Below, in pieces: positions 1-11,110 of a DNA stretch of 64,000 bases. The stretch is from Welwitschia mirabilis (Eukaryota > Gnetophyta > Gnetopsida > Welwitschiales), in contig JBOZIK010000001.1 of assembly GCA_051453625.1 (NCBI GenBank), forward strand, positions 184,875,778-184,939,777, read 5' to 3'. A program made the position numbers and the translations under genes. Every line of letters begins with the position of its first letter. Positions within the stretch are counted from its first letter, which is position 1. Under the pieces are notes generated by a model, which saw nothing but the letters and a program-made list of their open reading frames with translations, was not told the origin of the DNA and ran no database searches.

Positions 1-3
1 CTG

Positions 4-339
4 TTATTCATCTGAAGACATTTCATTATTGTCTAAAATTCTAGTTTTAAGATCCTCCTCTTCTTGCTTCTCCTTTTGCTCTTCATCTGATCCATCCTTT
101 ACCTTATAAGATTGATGTGGGGAGGCAGGATTGCTTTTTGCTTGGTTCTTATCCTGTAAACTATAAAACATTATGTGTTCTTTAAACTTGACATCTAGAG
201 AACTCACAATCTGGTTGGCCTCAAGATTCCATACTCTATAGCCTAGAGCATCCTCTCCATATCTAAAAAAATATGCATAATTTGATCCTTTCCTATAGTT
301 TAGTTCTATTTTTCTTTTGGACATGCATATAAGCTTCAC
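4..339 (-). pseudogene. Copia-3 integrase C-terminus / integrase-RT linker
   Basis: This open minus-strand stretch of about 110 residues contains YGEDALGYRVWN followed by IVSSLDVKFKEHIMF. That matches the Copia signature just after the integrase core, normally 'C-[IV]F[LV]GY...GYRLWDP...[IV]SRDV.F.E'. It is followed by the usual acidic, Lys/Glu-rich linker (EEQKEKQEEEDLK) that precedes RT. The FxGY motif is altered to FRYG. It is the longest open part of Copia-3. The frame closes a few bases from the window edge, so continuation into RT cannot be judged. Confidence 0.8.
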
Positions 340-379
340 ATAAAAAAACTCTTAAATGCTAATAGGGAACATTTTCACC

Positions 380-1060
380 TTTTCATAGGATTTCTAAAAT
401 ACCATTGAAAGAGGAATAAGGTGCTCTATTCACCAAGTAAGTAGTTGTTATCACTGCTTTTATCCAAAACAATTTAGACAAACCTGTACCCGTAACTATG
501 GATTTGACTTATTCTAGCAGTGTTCTATTGCATCTTTCAGTAATCCCATTTTCTTATGGTATGACCTATAGGAGTATGAATATGACAAATTCCCTTGCTA
601 TTACAAAACTTTATGAAAGCCTTAAAGGTATACTCCCCTCCATTATCAGTAAGAAAACATTTCAATCATAAACCTATTTGTATTTCAACCCTAGAAATAA
701 ATGTTTTAAATGTTCATAGGACTTCATCTTTAGATTTCAATAGGTGCACCCAAACCTTCCATGTACAATCATCAATGAACATCAAAAAATATAAAAAACT
801 GCCAAGAGAAACATGATTCATAGGCCCACAAACATCAGAATAGACTAATTCTAATTTTGTTTTCTTTTTGTTATGTAAGTCCCTATGAAAATTAACTCTT
901 GTATACTTTCTAACTAAGTAACATTTACAAAAATTTAGAGGAGTATGAGAAAATGCAAGAATAAGAGATTGGGACTTTAATATCTTTAAACTAGAATTAC
1001 CAATATGTCTAAGATATTTGTACCAAACATTAGTATCCTCTATATTTAAAACTACAACAA
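380..1060 (-). pseudogene. Copia-3 GAG-pre-integrase and integrase core
   Basis: The minus strand reads through a GAG-pre-integrase region (about 1050-890; LRHIGNSSLKILKSQSL, then an FCKC pair) into an rve integrase core. All three catalytic acidic residues are visible: Asp in VYSDVCGPM near 815-845, Asp in FLTDNGGEYTFKAF near 630-660, and Glu in ENGITERCNRTL near 525-555. The spacing fits the D,D-35-E arrangement of retroelement integrases, which join element DNA to the target. Stops and frameshifts between these islands make it a pseudogene. The downstream part (about 480-380) has LVNRAPYSS-like sequence typical of the Copia integrase C-terminal side. Confidence 0.85.
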
Positions 1061-1199
1061 CTACACCACAAGCATTTGCTTCTAATGCATACGTGCTACC
1101 CTTTTTTTACCCTATAAAATCATCATAATCCCTTTAGTAATTCTTCAACAGCCTCAACTACTTGAAAATTTCAAGCCCAGATCATTCAACTATGTGATA

Positions 1200-1445
1200 G
1201 AGATAAGCTTCTTTGTCACCTTTGAAACATGTCGAACATTATTGATGGTAACTTTCAGCATCCTTGGTTACTGCAAAATAATGATTCCTATTCTAGCAAC
1301 TGTTAATGATTTTCCATTGGTAGCATATACAACATCAAAAGAGACAACACAATTAGATGTAAAGATAGAATGATTAGGGCAAATATGAAAGGAGGAATCT
1401 GTGTCAATCAACCATAGGTTCTTGCCATGTTTCTCTATCAGAAAG
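1200..1445 (-). pseudogene. Copia-3 aspartic protease remnant
   Basis: On the minus strand LWLIDTDSSFHICPN appears at about 1430-1385, where plant Copia proteases have 'WLIDSGAS.HM...'. The catalytic Asp is kept, but the following residues of the DSGAS active-site loop read DTDSS, so the essential Gly is replaced by Asp. Downstream are VVSFDVVYATNGKSLTVA, corresponding to the 'V.[LI]ADG..L.V.G.G' flap region, and NVRHVSKVTKKLISITQL, corresponding to 'VLYVP.L..NLLSV.QL'. The protease would mature Gag-Pol inside the particle. It is broken here. Confidence 0.8.
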
Positions 1446-1479
1446 GCACAAGGTTAAAAAATAAGAAAACTAACATATT

Positions 1480-2330
1480 TTTTAGCTTGATTCACCTAAG
1501 AAGAGGACTCTTTTATTTTTCCCCTTTTGGTCTTCTCCCTTTGTTATGAATTTATTTTTGTTTATGGACCTTTTTCTTGCAAAAATAACATTCCATACTC
1601 TTGGTACAAGACATGTCTCTGCTCTTATATCTCCCCACCTGCTTTGGTAATGTCTTTGGTTTCTACCTTTGTTTTCCACCATAAAGGTAGATTCAAATGT
1701 CAATGCTTCAATTAGCCTGCCCTTAGAATCTTGAAACGCAGAAACAACCTATTCAAAGGTCATAAAAATATATTCATGAAAGTAGTGATTGAAGTCACTA
1801 CTGTAGATTATGAATCTAGCAGGAAATCCAAAAGAGCATAATATTTCACCAAATCTGGAATAATAATTTTGTACTCCTTTAACTTAATTATATTATCCAT
1901 CATCTCATCTAGGTGATCTTACAAATGGACATTATGTATTTTTTTTTACTTTGAAAACCTTTTGATAAATATAAAAAGTATTTAAACTAAAAGATTTATA
2001 AAACCTATTTTTCAAAGTCTGCCAAAGATCATAAGGCTTTATGTCATATTTGATGGACTGTAGAATGCCATTACTTAGACATGAATGGATGTAGGATAGA
2101 GCCTTAGACTTTATCTTTGTCTAATCATCATCTTGCATAGAAGTAGGTTTCGCTAATTTAAGGGCTTTTACACAATCCTTCTATGCCAAGATAGCCCTCA
2201 TCAGAATAGACTAAATGTTCTAGTTTTGTCCAATGAGCTTATCTATTATCTGTAACCTCTCCATTATTAACACAAAAATAATAGGTACTTAGGTGTAAAA
2301 TGATGATGGCCCCCAGAAATTCAGGCTTGC
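1480..2330 (-). pseudogene. Copia-3 Gag with zinc knuckle
   Basis: The minus strand from about 2300 carries a Copia Gag (UBN2-type capsid) signature. ALSYIHSCLSNGIL is followed by PYDLWQTLKNRFYK, the typical 'A...I...L.......I....TA.E.W..L...Y' pattern, at about 2110-1990. The region around 1740-1690 reads LIEALTFESTFM, like the Gag C-terminal helix. A zinc knuckle follows at about 1605-1570 (MECYFCKKKVHK), which keeps Cys-x2-Cys-x4-His; the final Cys is not evident in frame. Gag would assemble the particle and the knuckle would bind element RNA. Several frameshifts and stops are present. Confidence 0.75.
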
Positions 2331-2535
2331 ATGCTTCACACACTTGAAAAATGCTTGATTTGCTTATAACCCACTCGCTATGCTCGTAAAAATACCCTTT
2401 GTGTTATTTTCTTATGGTTTATTTCAATTTGGCCATCCCACTCACTTCACTCACTCCGCTTCCTCCATTCCATAAGTCATTCGCTCACTTTGTGAAAGGC
2501 CTCCAAAATATATTTGAATGAAAAGTACTCCAAAC

Positions 2536-2552
2536 CTTACTTTGATACTAGT
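2536..2552 (-). other. Copia-3 primer-binding site (tRNA-iMet type)
   Basis: Minus-strand CTAGTATCAAAGTAAGG sits immediately inside the LTR end. It resembles the common plant Copia primer site TGGTATCAGAGC, with transitions. It fixes the orientation and the inner edge of the LTR. Confidence 0.65.
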
Positions 2553-2991
2553 TGTTAGAATAATGTAGCAGAGTAAAAATAAAATGCAAATATTAACACA
2601 ACAGATTTATGTGGAAAAACCCAATGTGGGGAAAAACCATAGAAGTAATGAAGAGCTCTCTATTAGAATGAAGAAAAGGGTAAGGATACAAGTCATTCTC
2701 AATATCCAATTTAATAGCTCTTGAATCCCACACATCTTATGGTACTTCATGCCTCTAATCTTCTTATATAAATTTTCTTTTAGGGTAGAAACCCTAATCT
2801 TAACTTTTATAACTTTTTAGATGACTCCATTATGCTTCCCTTCTTCCTTTAATATTAAATTACAATAAGAAGAGAACTTTATAATAATATATAGAGTCAC
2901 ATTACAAAGGAATATATAAATTAAGAGATTTGGCTTCACTTCCAATAGTGATTCTTATTAGTAACTAAAGCATAAGTGTTTTACCCCATCA
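2553..2991 (-). repeat. Copia-3 5' LTR (approximate outer edge)
   Basis: The plus strand starts TGTTAGAATAATG right beside the primer site, so the minus-strand LTR ends ...CATTATTCTAACA, the usual CA end. The outer end is placed at ...TTTTACCCCATCA (2991), which gives a TG start on the minus strand. A TATA-like TTTATATA lies near 2915-2925 on the minus strand. The partner LTR is outside the window, so the outer edge is inferred from the TG alone and no target duplication can be checked. Confidence 0.55.
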
Positions 2992-4845
2992 TGTGACTAG
3001 ATTTTTCTTGGGTAGAGGGAATTCTTATTTCCTCTAAATCTTTGTTAGAATTTTTTATCATGATCTTGTAATTTTATTGCTCATTGTGAAAAGAGCTTAT
3101 GTTATAATTCCTTATCTTGCTAGTGAGAAAAAATATAATTCTCAAGTTTAGCATAATTATTTAAATAAAGAACACTTTCTTTTGAAATGGTTAAAAATTA
3201 GATTAAAATCCTTTATTCTTAAGTTCATTTGCCACTTTCTCTTTGAGTAAGTTTCCTCTTCCAATTTGGCCAACAATTTCATATATCTAACTGGGTGAGA
3301 TTTTTTTATAATAATAACATCTTCTAGATAAAGTTAAGTAAACTATTTTTGGCATGCATTCATTTCCTTTAACTCTGAATTTATCCTTTTTGAAAGAGGT
3401 TTATATAGATCCAAAATAACACACATCATACTAGAAGGATAGGTTTAAATACCCACATAAGATTCCATATTAATAACTTGTTCTAATTGATATGCTAAAA
3501 TGTCAACATGAATGGAAAAATGAGAGGAAGTTGTAAAAATTCTACCGATACTAAAATATTACTTTAGCTTTATTTTTTGGATTTACATTCTCAACCCAAA
3601 ATTTGAGAATAAGATAAGAATCATAGAAATTCTATATAAGATGTTGTTTAGCCCAATTTGCCATTTATTATAGTTTCAAAAGCAAATATAAAAAAATATT
3701 CTAGTTAAATTTAAAACAAATATGACATGAATATTTTTATAACCCAACTATTTCTGAATCTAATCTTCCCACTAATGAAATTTTACCAGTAAAAAGGCTA
3801 ATAGCATAAAGTTGCTTAAATGTGTTAAATATTTTATCATAGATATATTAAAGAATTTAAAATTCTATAGTTAAAGGCTAATTTTTCTTAGAAGTATTGG
3901 GATCTTCAATATTACCCAAAGAATTTTCTAGATCTTATTGTATGTTGATATTTGAAGAATACATGTGTTCTATGTTAAATTGTTTGAAAGGATCTATAGC
4001 ATGCATGAGCTACATGTGCTTCAAATTAGTCTTGCAATCTGCATGTGCATCAATGACCTCTACTAAAAATCTATCTTTTCATTTTTTATTATTTATTTCA
4101 TGTAATACATGTAATGGAGCTTTTTCCTTTTGTATAACTTTTATTGATCTCCTACCAAACTGCCTTTTTTAACTACTCCTACATTTTCTATTCTAAGGTT
4201 TCTAGTTCTGTTGCATGTGTCGATATCTAGTAGGACCTAATTGAAAGCTATTAATGCTACCTTCAAAATGCCTTTAATGCTTCTTTAGACTACCTACAAC
4301 CCCTACTGAAATGCCTTCGAGACGACTTCCAAAAATCTTGTCATGCTTCTTCTTTGCCACCATAATGAAGTTTTCTTACATCTGTATCCATTTTTTTACT
4401 TCACTGCATTTATTCTCTATAGCTTTACAATTTGATCTCCCATCAAATTATCTACTTAGGGTAAGCTATGCTTCATGTTGTACTTCGTTCCTACTAGCCA
4501 CATCACCAAATGCCCTTAAAAAATGTGATCAACACACATCTATGAGGTATCTATTTATATGAACTTCTAGCATTAAAAATCATGAAGTTCATGGTATTAT
4601 TGCATCACTAAAATAATGTTATTCTTCTTATAGACCCACTTAACAATGGTTAGGTGGGACTCACATAAATTATCCCCCTCAACTAATGTTATCAAAACAT
4701 GCTACATCTTAACATGTTTGCTAATGATTGAGGTATTACTAACCCATCCTTAAGGATTTATAATGTGCTAAGTAAGAGAATAATGTATAATTAAAAACAT
4801 TAATTAAGCCATATAAACTAATGAATGATATGAATCTACTAATGC
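2992..4845. other. Unassigned AT-rich region
   Basis: I could not assign this stretch. Both strands are stop-rich. The longest open plus-strand frames, 3897-4172 and 4311-4562 (91 and 83 codons), read as hydrophobic Cys/Phe/Ser-rich peptides of the kind made by the antisense of coding sequence. The minus strand between 4560 and 3890 is more protein-like, Lys/Glu/His-rich and with an even spread of residues, but broken by many stops. It could be a decayed Gag-like or LINE ORF1-like frame; no diagnostic motif was found. Confidence 0.4.
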
Positions 4846-4849
4846 AAAT

Positions 4850-4917
4850 TAGATAGGCTTTTCTATACTTTAAGATTTGGTAATGCAAATCAAAGAGGTC
4901 TTTTTGTAACTATGAAT
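4850..4917. repeat. Copy of a ~43-bp repeat next to the LINE-A 3' end
   Basis: The unit around 4866-4909 (…AAGATTTGGTAATGCAAATC…) matches the units repeated at 27911-28090. It lies directly outside the A-tail of LINE-A, whereas the other array lies at the 5' side of LINE-A. Confidence 0.55.
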
Positions 4918-5182
4918 TTCTTTTTTTTCTTGAAATAAAAATATAGATTATATTAAAGAAAAATATAGTATAGAAGGGGTGGGCATGATCATAGACATGA
5001 TATTATCAATAAAGCATCAAGCTTTGGACTAAATATTAAAAGTTTAACAAAATGAATCATAAATAAAATAGACTATGAAAGGCATAATATGCACACTAAG
5101 AACCAACTTAGAAACCTAATTAAGGCTAGCTAAAAGGCTATTAGTAATTCTTAAATCTTGGAAAAAGATCCTTGTCATTCTT

Positions 5183-5850
5183 TTAAATGAGCATTTTGCC
5201 TAGCTCATCTATAAGAACTTCAAAGGCTTGGTTAAATTCCTTGAATGTGTTTTCCCATCTTAGGTTTTTATCTAGATGAAGTCTTAGGTTATTGTTTCTA
5301 TAGATTATTTTAATCATGCTTAAAGATGTTTTATGTCTGACCCTTAGATTGATAAATAGAAACTTTTTTGGCTCTTTAACTATTACCATCAAGACTGAGC
5401 ACGAGCCTTCTCCACATCCAACTTCTCTACTTCAGAATCCTAATTTGACTATTGGGATTCTTCTTATTCTTAATCTAGATGAGTATTTTCTTATTCGTTT
5501 TTCTTTCCTTTAGGAACTTCTTCTGTTGATTCTAGATGAGGGCCATCCTAATCATTAGGATTCACTAGTGAGGTCATCCTTATCTACTCATCGGGGTTTA
5601 GAGATGGGGTTGTCTTTATCTACTCATTGGGATTTAAGTGCAGGGACACCCTTGTATACTCCTTTGGACATAGGTTATGCCCATGTTTATCTCATCTTGA
5701 TTTAGTTTTCTTGCTAATTTTCTTTGTTTCTTTCAGGGATATTTTTAATTTTTACAATTTTCTCTTCTTGAAGGGGATGCTTAACCTTGGCTTTCCTCCA
5801 TATGGTCATTATCAAACTTGCATATCTAGTTTTATCTTTTCTTTTTAAAG
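5183..5850 (-). pseudogene. LINE-A ORF2 C-terminal/3' coding region, low complexity
   Basis: The minus strand from 5850 to 5183 is rich in Lys, Glu, Pro and Asn and ends with TFKEFNQAFEVLIDELGKML. The matching place in LINE-B, about 28860-28745, reads VVKEFKEIY, a stop, then AFEVLSDEI. The shared terminal helix shows this was coding in the family. I do not recognise it as RNase H or a zinc-binding domain. A short tandem repeat (5540-5660) lies within it. Confidence 0.5.
5535..5665. repeat. About three tandem ~45-bp units inside LINE-A
   Basis: Units such as TTATCTACTCATCGGGGTTT and TTATCTACTCATTGGGATTT recur at about 45-bp spacing. On the minus strand they encode repeated Asn-Pro-(Asn/Asp)-Glu blocks. 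A period of 45 would keep frame, so this may be a repeated peptide of the original protein. Confidence 0.6.
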
Positions 5851-6739
5851 CTTAGATGAAAAACTATAGAATATTAACCATCTTCCTTAGGTCCAAAGTT
5901 CTTAGAAAGAAAAAAGGAATACTTATAAGTTCAGAAGTGCATCCTAACTAAATGAAGTAACAATTTACCATTGCCACTCTTAGACCCCATGGGGGTTATA
6001 GGGCATTTCTACAAATGTGACCACTTAATAGACTAGGAATACTTAATAAGAAGAAATGATAATCTTTTCTTTGCCTCCTAGCTTCAATATGGACTCTTTC
6101 TCCTTCCATAGGGCCTCTAAGTCCTTATCTAGTGTTTTTTTATTAGCTGAGCACTCATTCTCTTTAATCAATTAAGTCTTTTTTTTTTTTTTCCAGTTCC
6201 TAAGAAAATGGGTGATATCCATCTTTAGCTTTCCTTTTATCTTCCACATAAGGGTTTCTTAACCTATCACCTACACTTTTTTTTCCCCATAGTTCTAGGT
6301 AGTTTTTATAAAGAGCTAAAGTGTTTGACTCTTATAGAAAAATTATACCCATTGCCACCTTGATTTTAAGAGAACACCATTTCAAATTAAGAGTCATATT
6401 TGTAGGGAGAAGAAGAGGTACATTAGTGAATATGATTTAATTCCAAATCTACCACTTTATCAAATGTAAATCCTCTTTCTGCCGTCTTTTGTACTTCTTT
6501 CTTGCTTTATAGTAATTGATCATTAATGTAGTAAGTCATTTTTTCCAAGTATGTTCACTAAACAAATGGTTAATAGTCTATAAATTTAATTAGCAAATAG
6601 GATAGTATTAAAAACATGAAATCCTTCATTTCATTAAATTATCTCTAATAAAATTCTTTTTTTTTTTAGTAATCATAAGAAAATTTTAACATTATTTGGT
6701 ATAGTGCCTTTTCAAAGCTCTTCTGCCACTTTAATCTTC

Positions 6740-7000
6740 CTTTTTTTTTCTATTAAAATGGTTTTGATAATGTCTTTAGAAGTAGTGCCTATGTTATTCG
6801 TTTTCTAGGTAGAAGTTAACTAGGTGTTGTCATAGGTAGGATTCCACTTCCTTTTTATTCCATAAGTTATATTTATATTTAATTAGTTTACTACAAAGAA
6901 GATCCTCCATGTATAATATTTTAATAATTCTATTTACTCTTATTAGGAGGTAGTCTTTAAGTCTTTGAATACCCTAACCTCTAAAGGCTTTTAAGTGAGT
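6740..7000 (-). pseudogene. LINE-A ORF2 post-RT region, homologous to LINE-B
   Basis: Minus-strand reading gives WNIITHLKAF and EDLLCSKLIKYKYNLWN followed by VESYLRQHL. The equivalent place in LINE-B (31199-31006) reads ENLRDLINYKYPNWS and DSYLRKHL. The conserved pattern, K-Y-[KN]-x-[LN]-W then SYLR-H-L, confirms that both copies come from one LINE family. The stretch follows the RT palm and corresponds to the LINE thumb/C-terminal region. Confidence 0.6.
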
Positions 7001-7299
7001 AATAATGTTCCACTTGTAAATGGGAATTCTAATTTTATCCTTTTCCCTAATCAAATAAAGTTTTTAATTATCCTATTAATTTTCTTAATAATTTACCTTT
7101 TTTTGGATAGGAGTTGGGGAATAGTAGATGTTGAGTACTTAAAAATAGCAATAAGGTAAGAGTTGGCTAGGATAATTTTTTATTTTAAAGATAGAAATCT
7201 ATTTATCTAGGTATTGCGTTTTATTTAAATTTTATCAATGATGTCATTCCAAATTTAGATTTTATTCTAGTTATACAATGAACTTTCTAAATGAATATC

Positions 7300-8227
7300 A
7301 TTAATTTCCTCATCCTTGGCTTTTAAGATCCGGAAGACTAGTCCTATGAATGATTTTGGGTCTTATAAAGTGAATTTTTATCTTAGTTCATATTGTCCCT
7401 AGCCTTGTGAATCTACTGAATAGCTCCATTACAATTTTTATGGCTTTTAGTTGTTGACAAAAAAACTTAAGTCATAATAATTATATCATCTGTTTAATGA
7501 TTATTCATAAATGTTTCATTCTCGATCTTGATTCATTTGATTCCACTTATCTTTAACATTTCATACAAAACATCCATAACAAACAAAAATAGATAAGGAG
7601 ATAAGAAATCTCCTTATCTAAGGCTATGTCCTCCAATGAAAGATTTTGATCTAATACCATTAATCTCTAGGAAAAATTCCATTAAGGTCTTCATGTCCAT
7701 CCATAAGCTTACTAGATTTTCTAGAAACCCAAATTTCCTAAGAAAGATTTCTATTGCACTTTACTATTTCATAGGACTTAGCTATATCAAACTTTATGAT
7801 CATTAGCGAAAATTTATGTTTTTTAATAGAATGTATAATTTCATAAGTAAGTAAAATTTGGTCTTGGATGTACCTACAGTGGATGAAGCCAACTTGACTT
7901 AAAAAAAAAACCTTTGATAATAGGGCAAAATATGACCAACCATAATCTTTGGGGAAAAAAATCTTGTAAAGAATATTACATATTCAAATTGGTCTATAAT
8001 CCCTTAGACTACTAACATCTCTTTTCTTTAGAATAAGGACTATTCTAATCCTATTCAACTTAGTTGAGATACTTTTATTTGTGAATATCTCCTACATAAC
8101 ATATAGAATGTTTTTATCAAGGATTTAGAAATAGACTCTAAAAAGTTTATAGACTAGCCATCATCTCCTAGTGCTTTGTCATTTTTCATGGATTTAATGG
8201 CTAATTTACCTCTTTCTTCTTTATGGA
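7300..8227 (-). pseudogene. LINE-A reverse transcriptase remnant
   Basis: The minus strand from 8227 begins GKLAIKSMKNDKALGDDG, equivalent to the LINE RT start 'I..[MS]...KAPGPDG'. Further along are LSPYLFLFVMDVLYEML near 7610-7555 (family 'GDPLSPYLF...') and TDDIIIM near 7490-7470, equivalent to the catalytic [FY]ADD box with the Ala read as Thr. RT would copy LINE RNA at the nicked target. Several stops and frameshifts break it. The frame continues upstream across the Copia-1 insertion at 25190. Confidence 0.85.
8223..8227. repeat. Target-site duplication of Copia-1, left copy (ATGGA)
   Basis: ATGGA lies directly before the TGTTGATAAATC start of the 5' LTR. An identical ATGGA lies directly after the 3' LTR end at 25185-25189. 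A perfect 5-bp duplication is the normal footprint of Copia integration. Confidence 0.85.
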
Positions 8228-9726
8228 TGTTGATAAATCTAGTTTTGATGATTTCACTTATTAAATATTTCATGTCATTGTGTAGACAGATCAATGCAAA
8301 GAAAATTAGATCATGATAAGCATAAGTCAATGTCAAATCTTTAAAGATAATATCTCATGAAAAGGCTTAAAATTTGAAATGTAAAATTAGTTATCTGAAG
8401 ATATCTATCAAATGGAAGACATCTATGGTGAAGACATCTAGACCCTTGAAGACGTCTAGATAAGATGTTTATAGCTTGAAGATGTCTATAATGTACAAGC
8501 TTTTAAGTCTTAGGTTAAAGATAACTATCTTATCAAAGAAGACTATGCTGAAAGTTGGATTTTACACTAATAAAAAATGTCTATATGTTTAAATACATCT
8601 ATGCTAAACTAAAATAGATAATAGAGTTATTTTATACTTTGATAAATATTTTACATTTCAAGTAAGCTATCAAGTCTTCCATTGCAGATTCATGATCACA
8701 AAGAACTAGAGATAATACAGAGAAAGTTTCATTAATTTTTGGGTAAGTTCACTAAAAACATCTATTAGGTAAAGACATCTAATTATTAGTATACATTTAC
8801 AATTTTAAAGATATCTTGGATTAAAGTTTACATTGAATAAAAATAAAGATGCATGCCCAATTCCTAGACATAAAGAGATCAAATAGGTAGTTTTTCTTTA
8901 ATGGTACAAAAGCATGATATCATGGAATAAATCATATGCTTTTAATGATGATATTACTAAGGAATACAACAATTAAATCAAATACATAATGAAAAATACA
9001 AAGGATGATTGAAACTTCTAATGAAGGATTAAAGATATTATTTACAAAGGAGCTGATAGTATCTACATCATTTGTTTTTGGATCCTATGTCATTGCATCA
9101 TGTGTACTCATGATGATGAAAGCAATAAAGAACCAAAGATCTTCTTCAAAGTTACATCATTTAAGATTGTAATTATATTACATTTGTTGATTCTTACATT
9201 GTTGGACAGTTTCATTCTTAAATATATTATAAAGTCCATTATTGTATCATCAAAATCATTATAAGCCAACCATTATACATGTGTGCATTGAGGCTGTGCC
9301 TGTGAGTACTTACATTATTGTACTTCCTTAAGGAAAAGAGTTTGCTACCTTTCGAAGAGCATCTTACATTACTGTACTATTTTCCTAAGGGGAAAAAAGT
9401 GCTTCCTTGTAAGAAGATTCCCATTATTATAAGCTTAGTAATGAGCTAAAAACACTATTTTCCTAAAGGGAAAGAATGTGCTACCTTGTGAGTAGACTTT
9501 CATGTTGTTGTAAGATTGGCGATGCACCAGAAAACCACTGTTTCTTATAGGTCTAAAATATCTAGAGGTGTAAGAGAAAACTACCCTCTATGTGTGGATG
9601 TACCTAGGTTAGAAAACCATGTTATCTTAGTCAGGTATTGATTTATGCTTTTTATTTTTGTATTTGGTTAATAATTTTGTTTGATAGAACTCATTCATCC
9701 ATTCCCTCTAAGTTCAATGATTCTCA
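8228..9726 (+). repeat. Copia-1 5' LTR
   Basis: The LTR starts TGTTGATAAATC and ends ...GATTCTCA, just before the primer site. It aligns along its length with 16496-17805 plus 25058-25184. The first 600 bp, presumably U3, are packed with AGATGTCT/AGACATCT motifs. The two copies differ at many positions and by several small indels, so the insertion is old. Confidence 0.85.
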
Positions 9727-9728
9727 AG

Positions 9729-9740
9729 TGGAATTAGAAT
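9729..9740 (+). other. Copia-1 primer-binding site
   Basis: TGGAATTAGAAT lies two bases after the LTR end. It corresponds to TGGTATCAGAGC, the tRNA-iMet-type site of plant Copia elements, with several substitutions. Confidence 0.6.
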
Positions 9741-9779
9741 AGGTACTTACAAAAAGGAGTAACTTCCTTAAGTGAACTA

Positions 9780-10530
9780 TAAAAGGAGTGTCATCTGTTA
9801 GACCTTTAATCTTTGATGGGATAATATACACTTATTAGAAGATGAGGATGTGAATGTTGTTATAGTCTTTTGAGTCTTAGATTTGAATAGAACCTATAAA
9901 AACCATAACAGATGCAACAAAAATAAAGACATATGATGATGACAAAAGTCATTCTTCTTTCATGGCCATTGTATAGTATCAAGAATAAAATGATAAGAGA
10001 AAAGAAGAGTATGAATTAGAAAGTGAACGTGAAACATGTATGGATCTTCGAAAAAAGTATAAGTTAATCTTTGAAGAATTTGTTAAATTGTAAAAGGTAT
10101 GTACAAAGTGAAAAAGTTACTTCATTCTCGTGAATTAGCTTATGAATAAGAAAATAATTGCTATAGTAAATTATCTTTTGAAAACTCAACTCTTAAAGCT
10201 GAGGTTACGGATATAATAAGGCCTCAACGAGCACTTTAGCCTATTTATTTATCAATGGAATTATAAGTTAAGGCATTAACATTTATTATTTACAAATAAT
10301 ATCACAATATTAACATTTATTATTTACAAATAATATTATCTTCTATTATTACCACAAATGAGGTCATTATCAATATACTTTCAAATGAAATTTAAAAATA
10401 TATATCAAATTAACAATGTCAAAAGGCCTAATAGAATGGTACAACATTTTGTGCAAGACAAATTAAGAAAAATGTGGATTCCAAAATCAAAACTAGCAAT
10501 TTTAGCATAAACTACACTTAGAGAAATGAA
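9780..10530 (+). pseudogene. Copia-1 Gag C-terminal region
   Basis: Stop-riddled reading on the plus strand gives DKRKEEYELESERETCMDL and nearby Lys/Glu-rich heptad-like sequence (9980-10110). This resembles the long coiled-coil part at the end of Sirevirus Gag. Around 10420-10500 it continues into NRMVQHFVQDKLRKMWIPK, the short linker before protease. No clear capsid or zinc-knuckle signature was found upstream. Given the short distance from the primer site to protease, part of gag may be deleted. Confidence 0.5.
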
Positions 10531-10690
10531 GAAGCATGCTTGACACATTGATAATGGATGCTTAAAACACATAAATGAAGACAAATCTAGCTCCATGACT
10601 TTGGTGGAATAAGACAAAGGAGCGATAATGTTTGAAGACAACACAGAAGCACCGATCAAAGTTATTGGTAGTATTAGAGAAGGTATCTAC
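10530..10690 (+). pseudogene. Copia-1 aspartic protease remnant
   Basis: HIDNGCLKHINEDKSS at 10545-10590 matches the Copia/Sirevirus protease 'W.[LV]DSGCS.HMTGD...'. The catalytic Asp codon is 10550-10552. The next codon, 10553-10555, is AAT (Asn) where the family has Ser, changing DSG to DNG. GAIMFEDNTEAPIKVIGSI follows (about 10620-10670), matching 'V.FGDN....I.GIG.I'. The Met-Thr-Gly-Asp part is also altered. The product would be inactive. Confidence 0.8.
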
Positions 10691-10879
10691 CAGAGGTAAA
10701 GGATGTGATTTTTATAAAAGACTACAACATAATATTTTAAGTGTAAGCCAATTATGTAATGCAAATTTTTCTATTATCTTTACAAAAGATAATTATGTCA
10801 TTAGACAATAAAATTCAATCAAAGTTTTATTTACTAGTATGAGGAAGATAAATGTTTATATTACTACTTTATAAGATAT

Positions 10880-11100
10880 ATCTAACAATGGAACCAAGTG
10901 TTTATTAAGCAAAATAGATGAAGTAGAGATATGACATAGAAAGCTTAGACATGTGAACAAAGATCTACTCAAAATTTTATCTATTAAAAAAATGGTAAGA
11001 ATACTTCCTAAGTTAAAGAGCATTAATAATCAAATATAGCATTAATAATCAAATTTATGAAACATATCAGAAAGGAAAGCAAACAAAAGTAAGATTCAAT
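10880..11100 (+). pseudogene. Copia-1 GAG-pre-integrase domain
   Basis: The plus strand reads KIDEVEI, a stop, then HRKLRHVNKDLLKIL and MVRILPKLKSINNQI. This corresponds to '..LWHRRLGH.N...L..L......V.GLP.L......C..C..GK'. The stop sits where Trp is expected, a TGG to TAG/TGA change. ERKANKSKI continues up to the 10-N gap at 11101. Confidence 0.8.
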
Positions 11101-11110
11101 NNNNNNNNNN
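11101..11110. other. Assembly gap (10 N)
   Basis: Ten N between GAG-pre-integrase and integrase of Copia-1. The flanking frames fit with only a small loss. Confidence 0.95.

Larger units (their letters stand above)
1..2991 (-). mobile_element. Copia-3: 5' half of a decayed Ty1/Copia LTR retrotransposon
   Basis: Read on the minus strand from 2991 to 1, the region gives in order a 5' LTR, a tRNA-iMet-like primer-binding site, Gag, a zinc knuckle, aspartic protease, GAG-pre-integrase, integrase and the start of the integrase-RT linker. Protease then integrase ahead of RT is the Copia order. RT, RNase H and the 3' LTR must lie left of the window. The frames carry many stops and small frameshifts, so this copy cannot make a polyprotein. 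The LTR of about 440 bp is much shorter than those of the two other Copia elements here, which suggests a Tork/Ale-like rather than Sirevirus lineage; that placement is inference. Confidence 0.85.
4918..8227 (-). mobile_element. LINE-A, 3' part (L1-type non-LTR retrotransposon)
   Basis: This is the 3' portion of a minus-strand L1-type LINE. The 3' end is at the T-run 4921-4930, an A-tail on the minus strand. The tail and the sequence just inside it match the 3' end of LINE-B at 28356. RT motifs occupy 7300-8227. The element continues at 25185, on the far side of the Copia-1 insertion; the five bases ATGGA occur at both break points. All frames are broken. Confidence 0.85.

Noticed and set aside
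3897-4562. Two plus-strand open frames of 83-91 codons as host genes
   Set aside because: They are Cys/Phe/Ser-rich hydrophobic peptides with no motif, no promoter context and a broken coding-like strand opposite.
2992-4845. Endogenous pararetrovirus fragment
   Set aside because: No movement-protein, coat zinc-finger or viral RT motif was seen; the idea rested only on a protein-like composition.
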